Positions 1 to 12,600 of a stretch of DNA of 64,000 nt are shown here, piece after piece. This stretch comes from Synchiropus splendidus. Taxonomy: Eukaryota > Chordata > Actinopteri > Syngnathiformes > Callionymidae. The notes beneath the pieces are model-generated. The model worked only from the letters and a program-made list of their open reading frames with translations. It searched no databases and was not told the DNA's origin. Positions within the stretch are counted from its first letter, which is position 1. Each line of letters begins with the position of its first letter. Location: the NCBI RefSeq assembly GCF_027744825.2, contig NC_071347.1:22858001-22922000 (forward strand). The letters run 5' to 3'. The position numbers and the translations under genes were made by a program.

Positions 1-894
1 GTCGTGTGGGCTCTATATGGTGAAGGAAGAGCTGAGCCAGAAGACAAAGCTCTCCCCTGGCTGCTGTGGTCACCAGTTTTCGGAGTGACCCAAAGAGTTT
101 GTCCCTCTGAATCAAGCGAGAGGCTTGGTCATCCAGGAGACGGGTCTCCTGGATTGGAGAGGTGTTGAACCGTGGAGTCTTGGCCTCTTCTTTGGTCGAG
201 GAACACTGCTGTGTTCTCAAAAAGGAGGTTTCTGGGAAGGAGCTCTTGGGTTTAGCTGCTCTTTGCAACCAGGAAAAAAAGATCAGCAAGACTGCCTGGT
301 TTTGGAGGAAAACTCAGATCTTGAAAACTGCAGTTAGCTAATTGCTAGTCAGGCGGTCGTAATGTTATGGCTATGGCTGCATAAATGACAGTGTGATATG
401 GTCCACATCTCTTCCCACACAGCAGGGCATGTGCTCTGCGCTGATGAGAAGTGGTGGCTGTTTTGAAAGTCAAGGTGTAATTGAATCCTGAGCAGAATCC
501 TTCAGCATCACCATCAGCCTGCGCCTTTAAAGATCTCACCATCCATCTCTGCGTCGTCTTCCTGGGATGATTGAGACGAGTGGACTCTTATAATATGATC
601 ACGCCGCGCCAGAGTGGAATCAGAGCCCTAATCCAATCCGTCGCTTCTCATCACAACTAAGAGCAGAACCTCGACCCGCGACGACCCCGAGAACCGCTTC
701 GCTGCCACGTAATGAAGCCGACCGGAGTGTCGAAACCGCAATGTGTCACGACCGAGGTGCCAAAACACAGACAAGCCGGTGCAACTCTCTTGACTGGATT
801 AGCTTCTACTGTATTAAATAAGAAATTAGAGTCGCAGCGTTAGCTTTAGCTTTTAAGAGCCTTAACTGTTGCAGTGCATTATGGGGCCATTAAT

Positions 895-1320
895 GAGTGT
901 CATACTCAAGGCCCGGGGGCCAAATCGAGCCCACCAAGTCTCTTAGGGCGGCCTGCAGGAGCTGTAAATACATGCAGGTAACATCAAAGGTCAGGACAGA
1001 TCTAAAGTTCCTAAAGATTAGATCACCGACGATTCACGTCGATATCATGACCTACAAAGATCAGTGGTGCTTCAACAGGCTGGCAGAGGCCAAAATGTCA
1101 AGAGCTCATCTGGAAAATTCCCCCCAAAACCATGCATTTGAAAGGGCACTTGCTGAAGAAGGGGACCGTGGATGTGGCTGTCTCCTGTGTTATGAGTCTG
1201 TGGCGTATGACTCAATGGCTGTGTTTGGAAGAAAACCCCAGATCCCATCAAAGAATAGCATTTACACAAACTTTGGTTCAGCCTCAGACTTTTTTTGGCT
1301 CTTTAAGTGACATAATCCCT
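895..1320. mobile_element. hAT-like transposon remnant (approximate)
   Basis: The stretch near 897-935 reads as the GC-rich terminal motif common in Charlie-type hAT elements (CTCAAGGCCCGGGGGCCAAA). I did not find a clean partner terminus or a target duplication, so the right boundary is a guess. Confidence 0.35.
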
Positions 1321-1802
1321 CACGTGTGGATGAGTGTTTTGCTTTAGCAGCTCACTGGAGCTGGAACTGGACATTACACCGGTGCTTCTCACTTATTTTC
1401 TGTTGCCTCCCCCCAGAAAGAAGGAAGCGTTTCGCGCCCCCCAACTCCCCGCTGCCTCTGTAAATAGTATCATTTGTCTATAAAATCACTACAAGTACAT
1501 CACTGCATAACATTGTATCCTGGTTAACAATAAAGAAAAGAAAAGAAAGTAATACAGATTTTGTCTGAAACAGAAAAGACTTCCTGCCGCGGGATGGTGA
1601 TGTCACTCCCGGGCAGAGACAATTGTTTTTTTCAAATGCTTTAATGAGCCAGAGAAAATAGAAATGAAGGCACTTTCTCCCACATGCACGCACTTGTACA
1701 CGCCAAATATGTCAGATAGACATGAGCAACAGTGAAGGGGGAGGATAGCCCGTACATGTCAGCCAGTCAGGAAGGGGTAGGACAGATCGCTAAAGGTTAA
1801 AA

Positions 1803-2366
1803 CTAGGGGTGGGATTCCACTAAAAAATGATCTTACTAATTATAGAACTTGTGATTAATTAATCTCAATTAATCGCAGTTTAATCGTATAAGAATATTTG
1901 CCACAAGAAGCCACATTTGTCAGTGTGAATTGAATTTGGTATATGACTGTTTATTTTGCATCAGTTTGACAATAGCACAATAAATCACGACTTATTAAAA
2001 CTAAAGCTCTTCTCATGTCTTCAAAATATTTGTATAAGAATTTCAAGTCCATTCAGAGTGGTGGAAACCCTGGACATTGTGTAGTGAAAAACCTCCCTGA
2101 ACCAAAGCAACAGATGCTTCTGTTTGCTTTGGTTCAGGGAGGATTCCTCCATGTTTGTTGTTGTTGTTCTCATCCTAGCTGCCACGTGTCTGGTGCATCA
2201 GTGGGATCAGTGGAGCAGGAACTCCTGCACTGACAAAGGTTCTGTGTTGTCTGGAGAGCACACTGTTCAATTCAATTAAAACAATTAAACACGATTAACA
2301 TTTTTTAACGGATTAATTACGATTCATTAATTGATCGCGATTAACTTGTTAAAGTCCCACCACTAG
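1803..2366. mobile_element. Non-autonomous inverted-repeat DNA transposon (MITE-like)
   Basis: The ends are imperfect inverted repeats: CTAGGGGTGGGA on the left and TCCCACCACTAG on the right. They are flanked by matching TTAAAA at 1797-1802 and 2367-2372, which looks like a target duplication. The inside is rich in ATTAAT/CGATTAA motifs and carries a near-perfect hairpin at 2092-2142. No transposase frame is present. The superfamily is not assigned. Confidence 0.6.
2092..2142. repeat. Perfect 19-bp inverted repeat (hairpin)
   Basis: The arm CCTCCCTGAACCAAAGCAA at 2092-2110 has its exact reverse complement at 2124-2142, with a 13-nt spacer that can pair further (CAGA with TCTG). It lies inside the MITE-like element at 1803-2366. 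Confidence 0.85.
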
Positions 2367-3630
2367 TTAAAACACATTTTCCCCTGGCAACTGAATCAAA
2401 ACATCTTCAGAGGTGTATAACTGTCTGGTGTTGCGCAGACAAGAGCAGACATATACTTCAAAAACGACCTGATGACGAACATCGTATTGTGCGGATGTAA
2501 ATGTGACGCGTGTGGTTGAAAGTGCCATCCGATCCTTTTCTCTGCCTCATTGAACCCGCCGGATGTGACATCATCATCCCGCGACGGGTAGGACACATTC
2601 GGTAAGCAAACGGACTCTAGAGTTTCAGCAATGAGCCCAGCAACAGAACCAAGCAGTTGTGTGTCTGTTAATGTCCAGCATGACACGGCGTGTGACTTGA
2701 GGTGGGCAGGGACGGCTACCAGGGTGCTCAAGGTTAGCGCTCTAGCTGTCGCTGCCCAGGGAAGGGCTAGCGAGTGGCGAGGCTACTTCTAGGCAGTGGC
2801 TGGAAGAGGCTCGAGAAGCTTTTGTTCAGGGTAGGGAAAGTGGCTTGGTTGGTGAGTCTCGTCCCTGGAAGATCTCAAAATGAAGCTTTGGTGTGGTAGA
2901 ACTTGGGGTGTTGTCAGCTAGCTTGTGATGCTATTTACGCACCAGGTAGCAATGAACACTCTCACCTATTCTTATTTTAAGTCATGCCATCATAGAACTT
3001 GCAAAATGACGACTTTTGTCTTTTCAACCTCGTACAAACTCCTCCAGTGACCTCCAGATCAAGGCTGTCCCAGCTAGATAAGGGCCAACAGAGGCTGCTG
3101 AGAAGCTTCCAGCTGTGAGCCTGCAACTCTTTGAAATACGTTGCTCGTGTCTGTGGCGTAACTTTAACTTGACAGCCCACAGGTTAAACTGGCCTGGAGG
3201 GCGAGGCTTATGGAGCCTGCTCCTCTCCTGTGGACCTTATGCTTGTCAGTTGGTTGTTGAAGCAGTGGAAGCATCTGTTTCAGCTGTGTGAGCTTCTACA
3301 GTCGACAAGGTCCCTGCACACGGCAGCTACATGCGCCGTGTTGCAGCATGTGTGTGAGCCTCCATCGCCGAGCTCTCGGCCGGGGAGCAGCCGTGATGAT
3401 GCTGTGAAATATTGATGCTCATTTGCTGCGTGAACAACACAGTAAATAATTTGACAGTTTATCTGGTCCGGGTCAGAGTCAGGGGAGTCGCTCTTCCGTC
3501 CTGCCGCTCCCAAGAGCCTCGTTCCATCCCAGCGTCCAGAGAAGATATTGAGCGCTCCATCGATCGGACGACGTCCAGCTGCTCTGCCCACCTCGCTGAC
3601 TAAACATGAGCTCAGCAGCCCTCAGTAGCT

Positions 3631-3652
3631 GTGTGTGTGTGTGTGTGTGTGT
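3631..3652. repeat. (GT)11 microsatellite
   Basis: Uninterrupted GT dinucleotides. Confidence 0.95.
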
Positions 3653-3805
3653 CACCTGTGAAAATCACCTGTGTAGCCCTGGCTCCAGTGACAGACAAAC
3701 AGTGTCCCGACTGAGACCGACATGCAGCCGCTCATGTGCAGTTGCCATGACAACAGAACTCCCTGGAGCATGCTGAGAGCGGAGTGACGTCGCCAGCCAG
3801 CCTGC

Positions 3806-3825
3806 GTGTGTGTGTGTGTGTGTGT
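3806..3825. repeat. (GT)10 microsatellite
   Basis: Uninterrupted GT dinucleotides. They are followed by TG-rich, cryptically simple DNA to about 4350. Confidence 0.95.
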
Positions 3826-4384
3826 ACAGTGCTGAACAGAGTTAATCTTAGGTCTGGATGTGAGAAACAGACATGGTGACGACTGGCGGCTACGAAAAGT
3901 GAAAGAAACGTGATTCTCACCCCATTATTTTAGTTGCAGATGCATGATTGTGTCCACAGCATGAGTGTGTCGTGTTAGATTTCTGTGTGAGATGCGTACT
4001 CATCTTAGTGTTTGTATAAAGTAGTGTTCTTCAGGGTGTGTGTGTGTATCACAGCATCGCCTGTGGTAACAGCAGTGTGTCAGTCTTTAGCACAGTGTTG
4101 TGTGACTGTGTGCGTGCGTGTGTGTGAGAGACTGAATTCTGTGTGAAGCCCATCTATATTTAGCTGAAGTGTGTGTATATATCACAGAATTGTGCGTGAG
4201 TGAGTTTTGTCTAGGTTTGTGGAAAGACAATGCTGTGTGTGTTGTTTTAATTGTGTGTTTCTCTCTGGTGTATGGCGGTGCATGTTTGCCTTTTCTGGTG
4301 TGCTTTGATGTTTACATGTGTGCTTGTGTCAGTGTGTAGGTGTGTGTGTGTCTGGTTGAGCCTCACTTCTCCTGACCAATACTT

Positions 4385-4590
4385 GACAAAACACTGTACT
4401 TGTGAGGACCTTATGCGAATGTAGGGTCCATATGCCTCAATGTGAGGATGAAGACTTCAAAGTAACTAGGTGATTCCAACTGGGCTCCAGTTTTGTTCAG
4501 AGTCCTGGTTCAGGTGAGCCATGTGTTGAGGGGGAGCGGCTGGGGAAAGGGCGATGGCCAGGTGAGGTCCCCACGAGGGTGGTGCAACAA
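4385..4590 (-). repeat. Dispersed GTGGGGAC-type fish repeat, copy A
   Basis: Shares CCTGGTTCAGGTGAGCCATG and a GTCCCCAC end with copies at 19980, 54014, 58583, 59653 and 62731. It is inverted relative to the copies in znf276. It lies next to TG-rich simple sequence. Confidence 0.6.
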
Positions 4591-5648
4591 CCTGGGGTGT
4601 GTGTGCGTGTCCTCTTGTTATCAGCTACAAGTTTCATGACTGCAGATTGTGATCACTGAACACGTGAACACCGGCGCCGACATGTCACACACAGCACTTG
4701 CAACTCCAGATGGCCAGCGCACACCTGCTCCTGCACACATAGAGGATTACACACTCAGTTAAAGAGCATCATGGAGACACTCTCAGATAAAGACACACAC
4801 CCCAAAAATGATGCAGTATGAACAAACTTGCTTGCTTTCAGACACACACACACACGCACTTCCTCAGTTAATCCAGAGGAGAAGCATGGACCGGGCGCAG
4901 CAGGAGCAGTGATGCCTGCTGTGACTCACTTCCGGGTTGTCAGCTTCCTAATGAGCTCGGGTCTCTATCAGGAGTGGGATTTGAACACGAGTCTGCCGGT
5001 CACTTCTGGACGGTGCAGTGGCAGATCGATGACGTGTTCACGCTCCGTATACACAAGCGCAAACCGCCATGTGGCGCATTTGCTCAGCCCGTTGATGGAG
5101 GTGAGTGAGAGCGTGGTCTTTGTCCAGATCTAATAAGGAGACGCGTCTGCAGACCAAACAACAAGTCCATCATCATTTTGGACGAGTCACATGACGAGGA
5201 AGTGATGCTCCTTCGGACCATTAGAGTCAGGAAGCGGAGGATAAACATCAGTGGGGATGGACTGTTGTGTTCAAGCACAGATAGCTGAACAAAAGAAAGA
5301 GTTTCAGGTGGACAAACCTTCTGTCCTGCACATCCACAGATTGATTTGGTCTCAGTGTTTGTGAGCCGCCGAGGCCTGTGGAGCGTCAGGATGTTGTTGC
5401 GTCCCAGCGGAGGATCTGAGGTCACTTGGAGGCCAACGATTGTGTCTCCTAAATCCTCCTCCGCCCTGCAGCTGTTTACAACAGCAAATCTGTTCAGCAT
5501 CATTTATTCATGAGGGACGGGCCGACGGTAACGCACGTGTGAGTTAACCAGGAGGATTAAATTAGGGTCTGGAGCAAGGCCAGAACAACCGGAAGACACA
5601 GAGAAGGACCAGTCCCTGGCCTGGAGGGGAGGCAGGCCTTGGCAGAGG

Positions 5649-5670
5649 TGAATGAATGAATGAATGAATG
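5649..5670. repeat. (TGAA)n microsatellite
   Basis: About five tandem TGAA units. Confidence 0.9.
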
Positions 5671-6119
5671 ATGAAAGAGTCTCTCTTCCTGTCATGTTGC
5701 AGCCCATGATTCTTGTCTGGGAGTTTTCACGAGGAGTTTCCGAATCAGGTTTGTTCTCTCTGGAGTTCTGGAGGAGGTGTGATCCCTCTTCAGGAGATTC
5801 ATGCATGCAAGGAAACCGTCATAAAGCAATGCTGGAGTGGCTACTGTGTTAGCTCTGTCACGCCAAGTCGCTGCGCGGCGTGACTCACTGTCACAGTCCT
5901 AATGAAGCGTGCATGATTAAAAAGTGTCGACACAATGAATCCGGTGTCTCATCTGTTTGTAGTGAGAAACAAAAACAGATGCATCAGGTCCCGCGGGACG
6001 ACGGTCCACACGCCTCACAGCTCTCAGAGGAGTTCACGCCTCTGTAATGGTTGACAAAAGCCTTGTTAAATCCTCGTCCGTCCTCTCCACTAACCTCCCT
6101 CTCCTCCGTCCATCTGCAG

Positions 6120-6374
6120 GTGTTTGGGAAAGTGACGCCTCACAGCCGCTCCTCCTGAGTCCCCTCGGTCCAGCAGCCGTCACCATGGCCTCCGTGGCAG
6201 AGGAGCTCTGACAGGACTCCACCACACCATGTAGAGCACCTTCCTGCGGCGCGGGGGGCGGGTCTTTTTTCGTCACTGTGTGAGTGGACTTTTTGCGAAC
6301 CCGAGTGGAGACTGCATGTGGGCGGGGCCTGTTTGTGAGGTGACAGAGAGGGCGTCAGAGAGAAAGTGACAGAG
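6120..6374 (+). other. smpd3: Predicted 5' UTR part of the first coding exon of smpd3
   Basis: A pyrimidine-rich stretch ends in CATCTGCAG at 6119, a good splice acceptor. About 255 nt of leader then runs to the ATG at 6375 without another acceptor of similar strength. This implies at least one upstream untranslated exon that I could not locate. Confidence 0.45.
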
Positions 6375-6676
6375 ATGGTCCTCCACGCCACCCCGTACTC
6401 CAGTGCCTGCCTGCACTTCCTGGACGGCCTCTCGTGGAGTCTGGTGTTCCCCACCTACTGGCTGCTGGACCGGCTGCTGTCCTGCTGCGTGGCCACGTCG
6501 CTGGAGAAGCGGCAGCGCTCCCAGGACCCCTGTTCCTTCCTCACACTGTGCGTTCTGATCGCCGTGCCGCTGTACCTGCTGCTGGTCCTCGCCTCGCTAC
6601 CTTTCGCCCTGCTGGGGTTCATCATCTGGGCCCCTCTTCAGGCCGTCCGTCAGCCGTACCTCTACACCTACAGCAG
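6375..6676 (+). CDS. smpd3: smpd3 coding exon 1
   Basis: Encodes residues 1-100, including the two N-terminal hydrophobic segments and the EKRQR basic motif. It ends in AG before GTAATG, phase 2. Cys53 and Cys59 are present; position 54 is Ser. Confidence 0.95.
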
Positions 6677-9600
6677 GTAATGACCCACGTGTGTCACACT
6701 TCATATCTGTGAAGACATTTGCTCCAGAGAATGGCAGCAACTCCTTCTAGTCATGTAGTGTTATCATAGCTGACTCAACAGGAAGTCAATCTCACTAGTG
6801 CAGGAAGTAACAGTAGGCTTCATGTAACCACCCATGCGTCACTCAGACAGTTGACCAGGTTTAACTTCATCAATGCTCAGATACAAAGCTGCACCAACAC
6901 TCATGTATGTAAATGACTCTTATGCATCTAAAGTAATCCAGAACTCCTTGCAACATAAACATAGATGAGAAAATCACTTGAATAATGAAACAGGACGTTA
7001 TCTTCTTGACCAGAGAGTGAACTTATGTTCGGATCCCTTTGAATTAATTCTGAAAAAAGCATACCTGTCAACCTCTGCCAATAACTCCCCTTATAAAGCG
7101 GTGCAATTCCCCTTATAAATTGAAAAGAAACCTTACGAAGACAATCGCAGCGCATTTTTATATTTTATTATTACTATTTAGATCACAACAAGACAGACAA
7201 TGTAGTGGAAAATGATAACAAAGATAACATAAATAAAAGCTCTTGCATTACATTTACCATGTGCAGCATGTTATAAAATAAACAATTCTTCCATAGTGTC
7301 TTTCAATAAAAAAATCATAGAAGTAAGCATGGAATATTCTTCCATGCTCATTTTTTAAAATGATTTTTCTCTGAATTATTCCTCTTGCAACACAATTCAA
7401 AACAACGGATGTGGGCCGCAGTGCAACGCGCATGCGCACACAACACTCCTATCGTCCAGGCCGAAAGCAACGAGAAAAATAAATAGGATAACTTTTGCTC
7501 GTATGATGCGCCGACCGTCGTCAGCGAGACGAGACGATCCGTTTTGAATCCGAAATTGGCGAGTCGATATCGGTCTGGCGTGAAACGTCAGATTTAATTT
7601 AATTTATTTTCCCCCGTATAAAGGTCGTTATACGGCGTCCATGATTTGAAATTGTATAAAAACGTATAGAATACGGGGAAACGTATAAGTTGACAGGTAT
7701 GAAAAAGGGAAATGAAACGGATAAATCATGAAAACTACGAGATGATTCCGCCCTCCGAAATGACAGGGGGCGCTGTGGCCACCTCATGGATGTAATGCGC
7801 GTGAGGAAGTAAATTGGCGGTTCTCTTGTACGTAGACGTTTTAACATCCAAGACATTACTCCACATAGTGACGGAGTAAAACTCTTAAAAAGCCTGTATT
7901 TTGGTGGAAGTGGTTTGCGTCGTTCGACGTCAGTCTAACGCACCACAGGCGACACTAACAGCGTCACATCCGCTCAGCTGCGGCAGGAACACAGGTGCGT
8001 GTTTACTCCACCCGGCGATATTCCGTGGTTGGAAAACTTGGTCAACTTTGATATACGATAGACAGAAGCCTTTAGGGCGGTGGTAGGATTGAGCTGGCGT
8101 CTTCAGGTGCTGATGCTGAAGTAGGAAATTAAACCAATATCTTATACAATGCACCGTCCGGGTGACCGGGAGGCGGACCTTCATTTCCTTTTTTGAACAT
8201 GACAATAAAGCATTCCAGCGTCTGAGGTGAGGAACGTTGTGTTGTTTTGCTCGGTGTATTCAGAGTAACGCGCCATTTCTCAGTTCCAATCATGAAACAA
8301 TTAACCTTTTCATTGCTTGGTCGTTTCACGCAGAAATGTTTGACCTGATCTTCACGCAGTCGTTTTAAATAGAGAAGGTAGATGTTTTGCCACTGTGTCT
8401 CGAGAGAAACGAGCGTCCTTGAACACGACTGTTCATAGAAAAAAAATGGTTGAATTGGTTTCGTTTTTGAATTGTGACCGAGAATATATATCCTCTTCTA
8501 AAAGCTGTGAAGTAAAATATCCGTGTTGAGTTGCTGTATGCTCTCATGTGGGTCTGCAGCGGCTGAATAACGGTGACCCCGGTGCACCTCAGGGACAGAC
8601 ACAACACCAGCATGATGTGGAGTCGTCCGACCTTGACCTCTTTCGTCCCGTACACTGTGCTCCGCTTCTGATGTCCGTTTGTGACGTTGTCAGTGGGTCA
8701 TCGTGGGCTTATATCATCCGTCTGTGCTGGCTTTTGTGTAAAACAGCCTGCTTTTGTTCTCATCCCAAATACGGCTCCAGCGTCATCTGACATGAACTTG
8801 GAGTTTTGCAGAACTGATCCTGCGTTCTGTCGCTTTTATCTTCCGGTGCTTTAACACCGTTAATTCCCCGAGATTAGAACGTAATGACTGATTAACCTTT
8901 CTTGTAATAGTTCCTAATTTCAGTTAATTGCTTGTCAAGCGGGTAATCGGAGATGAGGAGGAAACCAAAAGCCACTATCGTCTTTGATCAGGCAGCATGG
9001 AGGCTCTGCTCGCTGCTGGATTCATTCGCTTTCTTCTTGCTTTTCTGTGGTGCCGTTTTGCTATCAAGACCAGACATCCAGCATTTGGAGCAGGGTCAGG
9101 CGGGACCGGGCGGTGCCGGATCAGGGGAGTGGAGACCGCAGGGCAGGAGCTTCTGTTTCGCCAGTGCCAACGTTTGCCTGCTGCCCGACTGTTTGGCGAG
9201 ATTCAACAACCTCTCCGACACACACAGAAGAGCCCGCGATGTCGGGAAGAGGATCCGCAACGGAGCCAGTCGGCCTCAGATCAAGATCTACATCGACTCG
9301 CCCACCAACACCTCCATCAGGTCAGACGCCGGATCACTTCGGTCCAAGTTGTTTTTGTCTGCCACAAGTGGCCAGAGCTCTGCACCTTCTGATTTCATCA
9401 CCAGAGTGTGGAGTTTATCGCCAGGTTATCACACAGGACCCGTCACAGTTGTTGCTTATAATGAAGACGGGAACTAAAACACTTTTCTGTGTTCTGTCTC
9501 GTCACCAGTGCCGCGTCCTTCAGCAGCCTGGCCACAGGTTTCCGCCGCACGTCTTCACTGGACCAGCGTCCGGAACAGACGCACACCAACAACAACTCAG

Positions 9601-12600
9601 TGGACCCAGAAACCGAGCCCCTCACAGAGTGCCCGGTTCACCCCTCAGGTGCCACAGACTGCCCCCTACACTCCTCCACAGGAGACCCGTGTCCTCTTCA
9701 TGGGGACGGTGCCACGGAGTGTCCGGTCCATGCCTCGGATCAGAACTCGGAGTGCCCTGTGCACCCTGCCGGAGAGGAAGCCGACTGCCCCCTGCACTCG
9801 AAGGGGCCTCAGGGTGACCCCCACGAGTGCGCCGTCCACGGAGGCCAAACCAAGTCCTCCACAGATTGTCCACTTCACAAGTCGGAGGTTCAGATCAGCA
9901 TCAGTGCCCCTGATCCAGAACCTCAGGAGGAGGAGTCTGAAACTGGGAACCACCAGTTAGGGGAGCAGGCCAAGGGGGACTCGGGCAGTATGACCGCCTC
10001 AAGGGAGTCTCTGGCGCGCTACCAAGTGTGCGACGGCAGCGGGGCGATCCCGTCCAACAACACCCTCTCCCACGTGCCCCGCACCTCGGTTTTCAAGCGT
10101 CCAGGGAGAAAGCGCCGCCACGGGGACGAGACCTTTGACCATGAGATTTCTGCCTTTTTCCCCGCAAACTTGGACTTCTTGGCTCTTCAGGAAGTGTTCG
10201 ACCACAGCGGCACCTCTCGACTGCGCACTCAGCTGCACCGCTACTTCCCGTACATGCTGAGCGACGTGGGCCGATACGGCTGGAAGGGTTGCTGTTCCAG
10301 TTTCAAATTCCTCAACAGTGGACTGCTGCTGGCCAGTCGGTACCCGATCCTGGACGCACGCTATGAGTGCTACCCGAACGGCAGGGGCGAGGATGTGTTG
10401 GCTGCCAAGGGGGCGCTGTTTGCCAAGGTAAGATGAATACTTGGTCTTGCGTACCCTACCTCATTTCATACTAGCGTCAGCGTTGAGTCACGTCCTACCG
10501 ACGGCACGGCTCTTGGATTAGATTAGATTACGCTGCTTTATTCTTCCTGCTCAAGTCTTTGCTACCATTTGAATGGACTTGAGTTCCTTCTCTGTTTGAG
10601 TTCTTTTGTCTCTCGTGTTGGAGAGAAGAGGATATTTGAGTGTTTGGCTTCTCCTAATTTCACATCAAGAGCATAAATGTCAGAGCGGATCTGATTCAGT
10701 GATTCTGTCTAAGCGCGTGGGATCCCAAACGCTGCTTGATGCCATTTCAGCCCCCACAGCTTTGTGACTGTGGCACGCTGGCTCTTCAAACTCTGCTCAC
10801 CACATGACTGACATGCTACATGAGAACCAGTGCGGCAATCAACACTCAAGTTGTCGTGAGACGTTACCGTCACGTCAGGTCCTTTCATGAGGGGAGTCCC
10901 GCCCTCTTGATGTCGACTGCTGCCTCTGCGACCTGACTTCAGAGTGCGGAACAAAATGGATAGAAAAACTGTTTCATTTCATTCTGCTGTTGTGATCTGA
11001 CTCAGCGAAGCTACCGATGAGGCCCATGAGTCCATGGCTCTTTTTGACCTCTTACAAAGGTCATGTGTTTCAACACCTCAGGTCAGAGTTTATATTTCAT
11101 AGTTCTCACCTCAGGATGGCTCGGTGGTTCTCTCCGCGCCGTAGCTAGCGTAACGCAAGCCGTTGATGCATATTTTGAGGAACGCTCCTGTGATTTCACC
11201 TGACTTCCCTGTGATGTGTGAAGGAGCAGCCATGGTTACAGACGGCACTTAAACACTCCGACCTCACTCCCACAGTAAATCACACATCTGTCAGCGTGCC
11301 GCGGTGATTGCTGCGAAAGCTTCCCGCGTCGCCCACGCTCGCACACACATCCTCAGATACTCATTTCTGTTGCAAACCCACTGAACACCTGTGTCACTTT
11401 CATACACGGAACACATCAAACTGTTGTGAATGAAACATTGAAGATACTGAACACATCAAGGTGGGGTGCGGAAAGACTCAGCTGAACACCGAGAAACGTC
11501 TCACAAAAATATGAAACCCTCTATTGCAACGGCCAGGTCAATGGGTGGTGACCCACGTCTGGACAAGGGTGTTTTGCTCATGTGGAGTTGTACATCGTCG
11601 AATATTAGGCTCAAACATTTTGACTTTACACTCTTGACTTCTTCTCAGAAGACTTGTTCTTAGGACTTCTCTCAGCTGGAAGGTGCAAGTTGTGGCAAGT
11701 GTGTGCGAGTTAATAGCTGAGTGAGCATTCATGACATTCAGTGTGGTCATAGTGAAGCAGATCTGAGGTAGGGATGGTGGCAAGTCATAATGCTGACTCA
11801 ACTCAGGAAGAAGCCTCACAACCACAGGACTGATGAAGCCTGAGGGATGGTCGGGGCCCTGAGAACTTCCTGCTTCTGTCACTCACTTCACCAGTTTCTC
11901 CTTGTGGCTTCGTGTTTTTAACCAGAGAAAACATCAGCTGGAAAGTGATTTCTTCTGTACCAGGAGCTCTAAGCCAAACTGAGAAATATGACCGCCCTCC
12001 TGCAGCCTACATGGCGTCTGCCTTTGTTGTGACATCATCAGCAGACGTGAGTCTGTCATCGCTCTGCCGGGAAGCTGCTCCTCTTCCTGTCAGCTCCGAC
12101 CGTCTCTGCCTTTTGCAAGCCGGTCAGTTTCCCTCCATTGTGAGGTCACCCCGGCTCTTGGTCCAGCCGCCTCCAGGATACAGGACTTTAAATCACGCTG
12201 GCTGTGATGTATACGTCTGACCTTTCTGGCGTCCAGGAATATCAATTCCACATCCAGTCCGTCCTGCCTGACGCATCGCCGCCGTGATTGGTTTGTCCGG
12301 GTCGCAGCAGAGCGTCGACCCCATGTCTGTTCCGATGTTAGTAATACGATTCACTTGATTCATCTGCGGTGCCGAGGAACCAGCGACACTTCGTCATCCA
12401 TCTGCCGCTCCTACTCCTTCTGCTAGTGCCGATCCACTAGTACTACTCATACTGATCTCACAAGTTTCAACCACAGTGTACTCTTACGTCTACTACTGAT
12501 ACTCACCTGCACATTACGACAGAGGTGGACAATTCAATTTCCTAAGGGGCCAGGTTATACATGGTGAGTGTTGAGAGGGGGCCGTCAAACCCAAAGAATG

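Larger units (their letters stand above)
1..6119. other. Non-coding flank upstream of smpd3
   Basis: I see no supportable exon here. Open frames are short, lack conserved motifs and lack matching splice sites. The stretch holds hAT-like debris near 895, an inverted-repeat transposon at 1803-2366, (GT)n tracts near 3631 and 3806, a TG-rich simple region around 3960-4350, one copy of a dispersed fish repeat around 4385-4590 and a (TGAA)n tract at 5649. It may contain untranslated first exons and the promoter of smpd3, but none can be placed from sequence alone. Confidence 0.6.

Noticed and set aside
897..1310. 137-codon open frame
   Set aside because: Starts in a transposon terminus, has no recognisable domain and no real ATG at its 5' end.
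8984..9960. Several long frames overlapping smpd3 exons 2 and 3
   Set aside because: Other frames of real exons; they cross splice sites and match no family.
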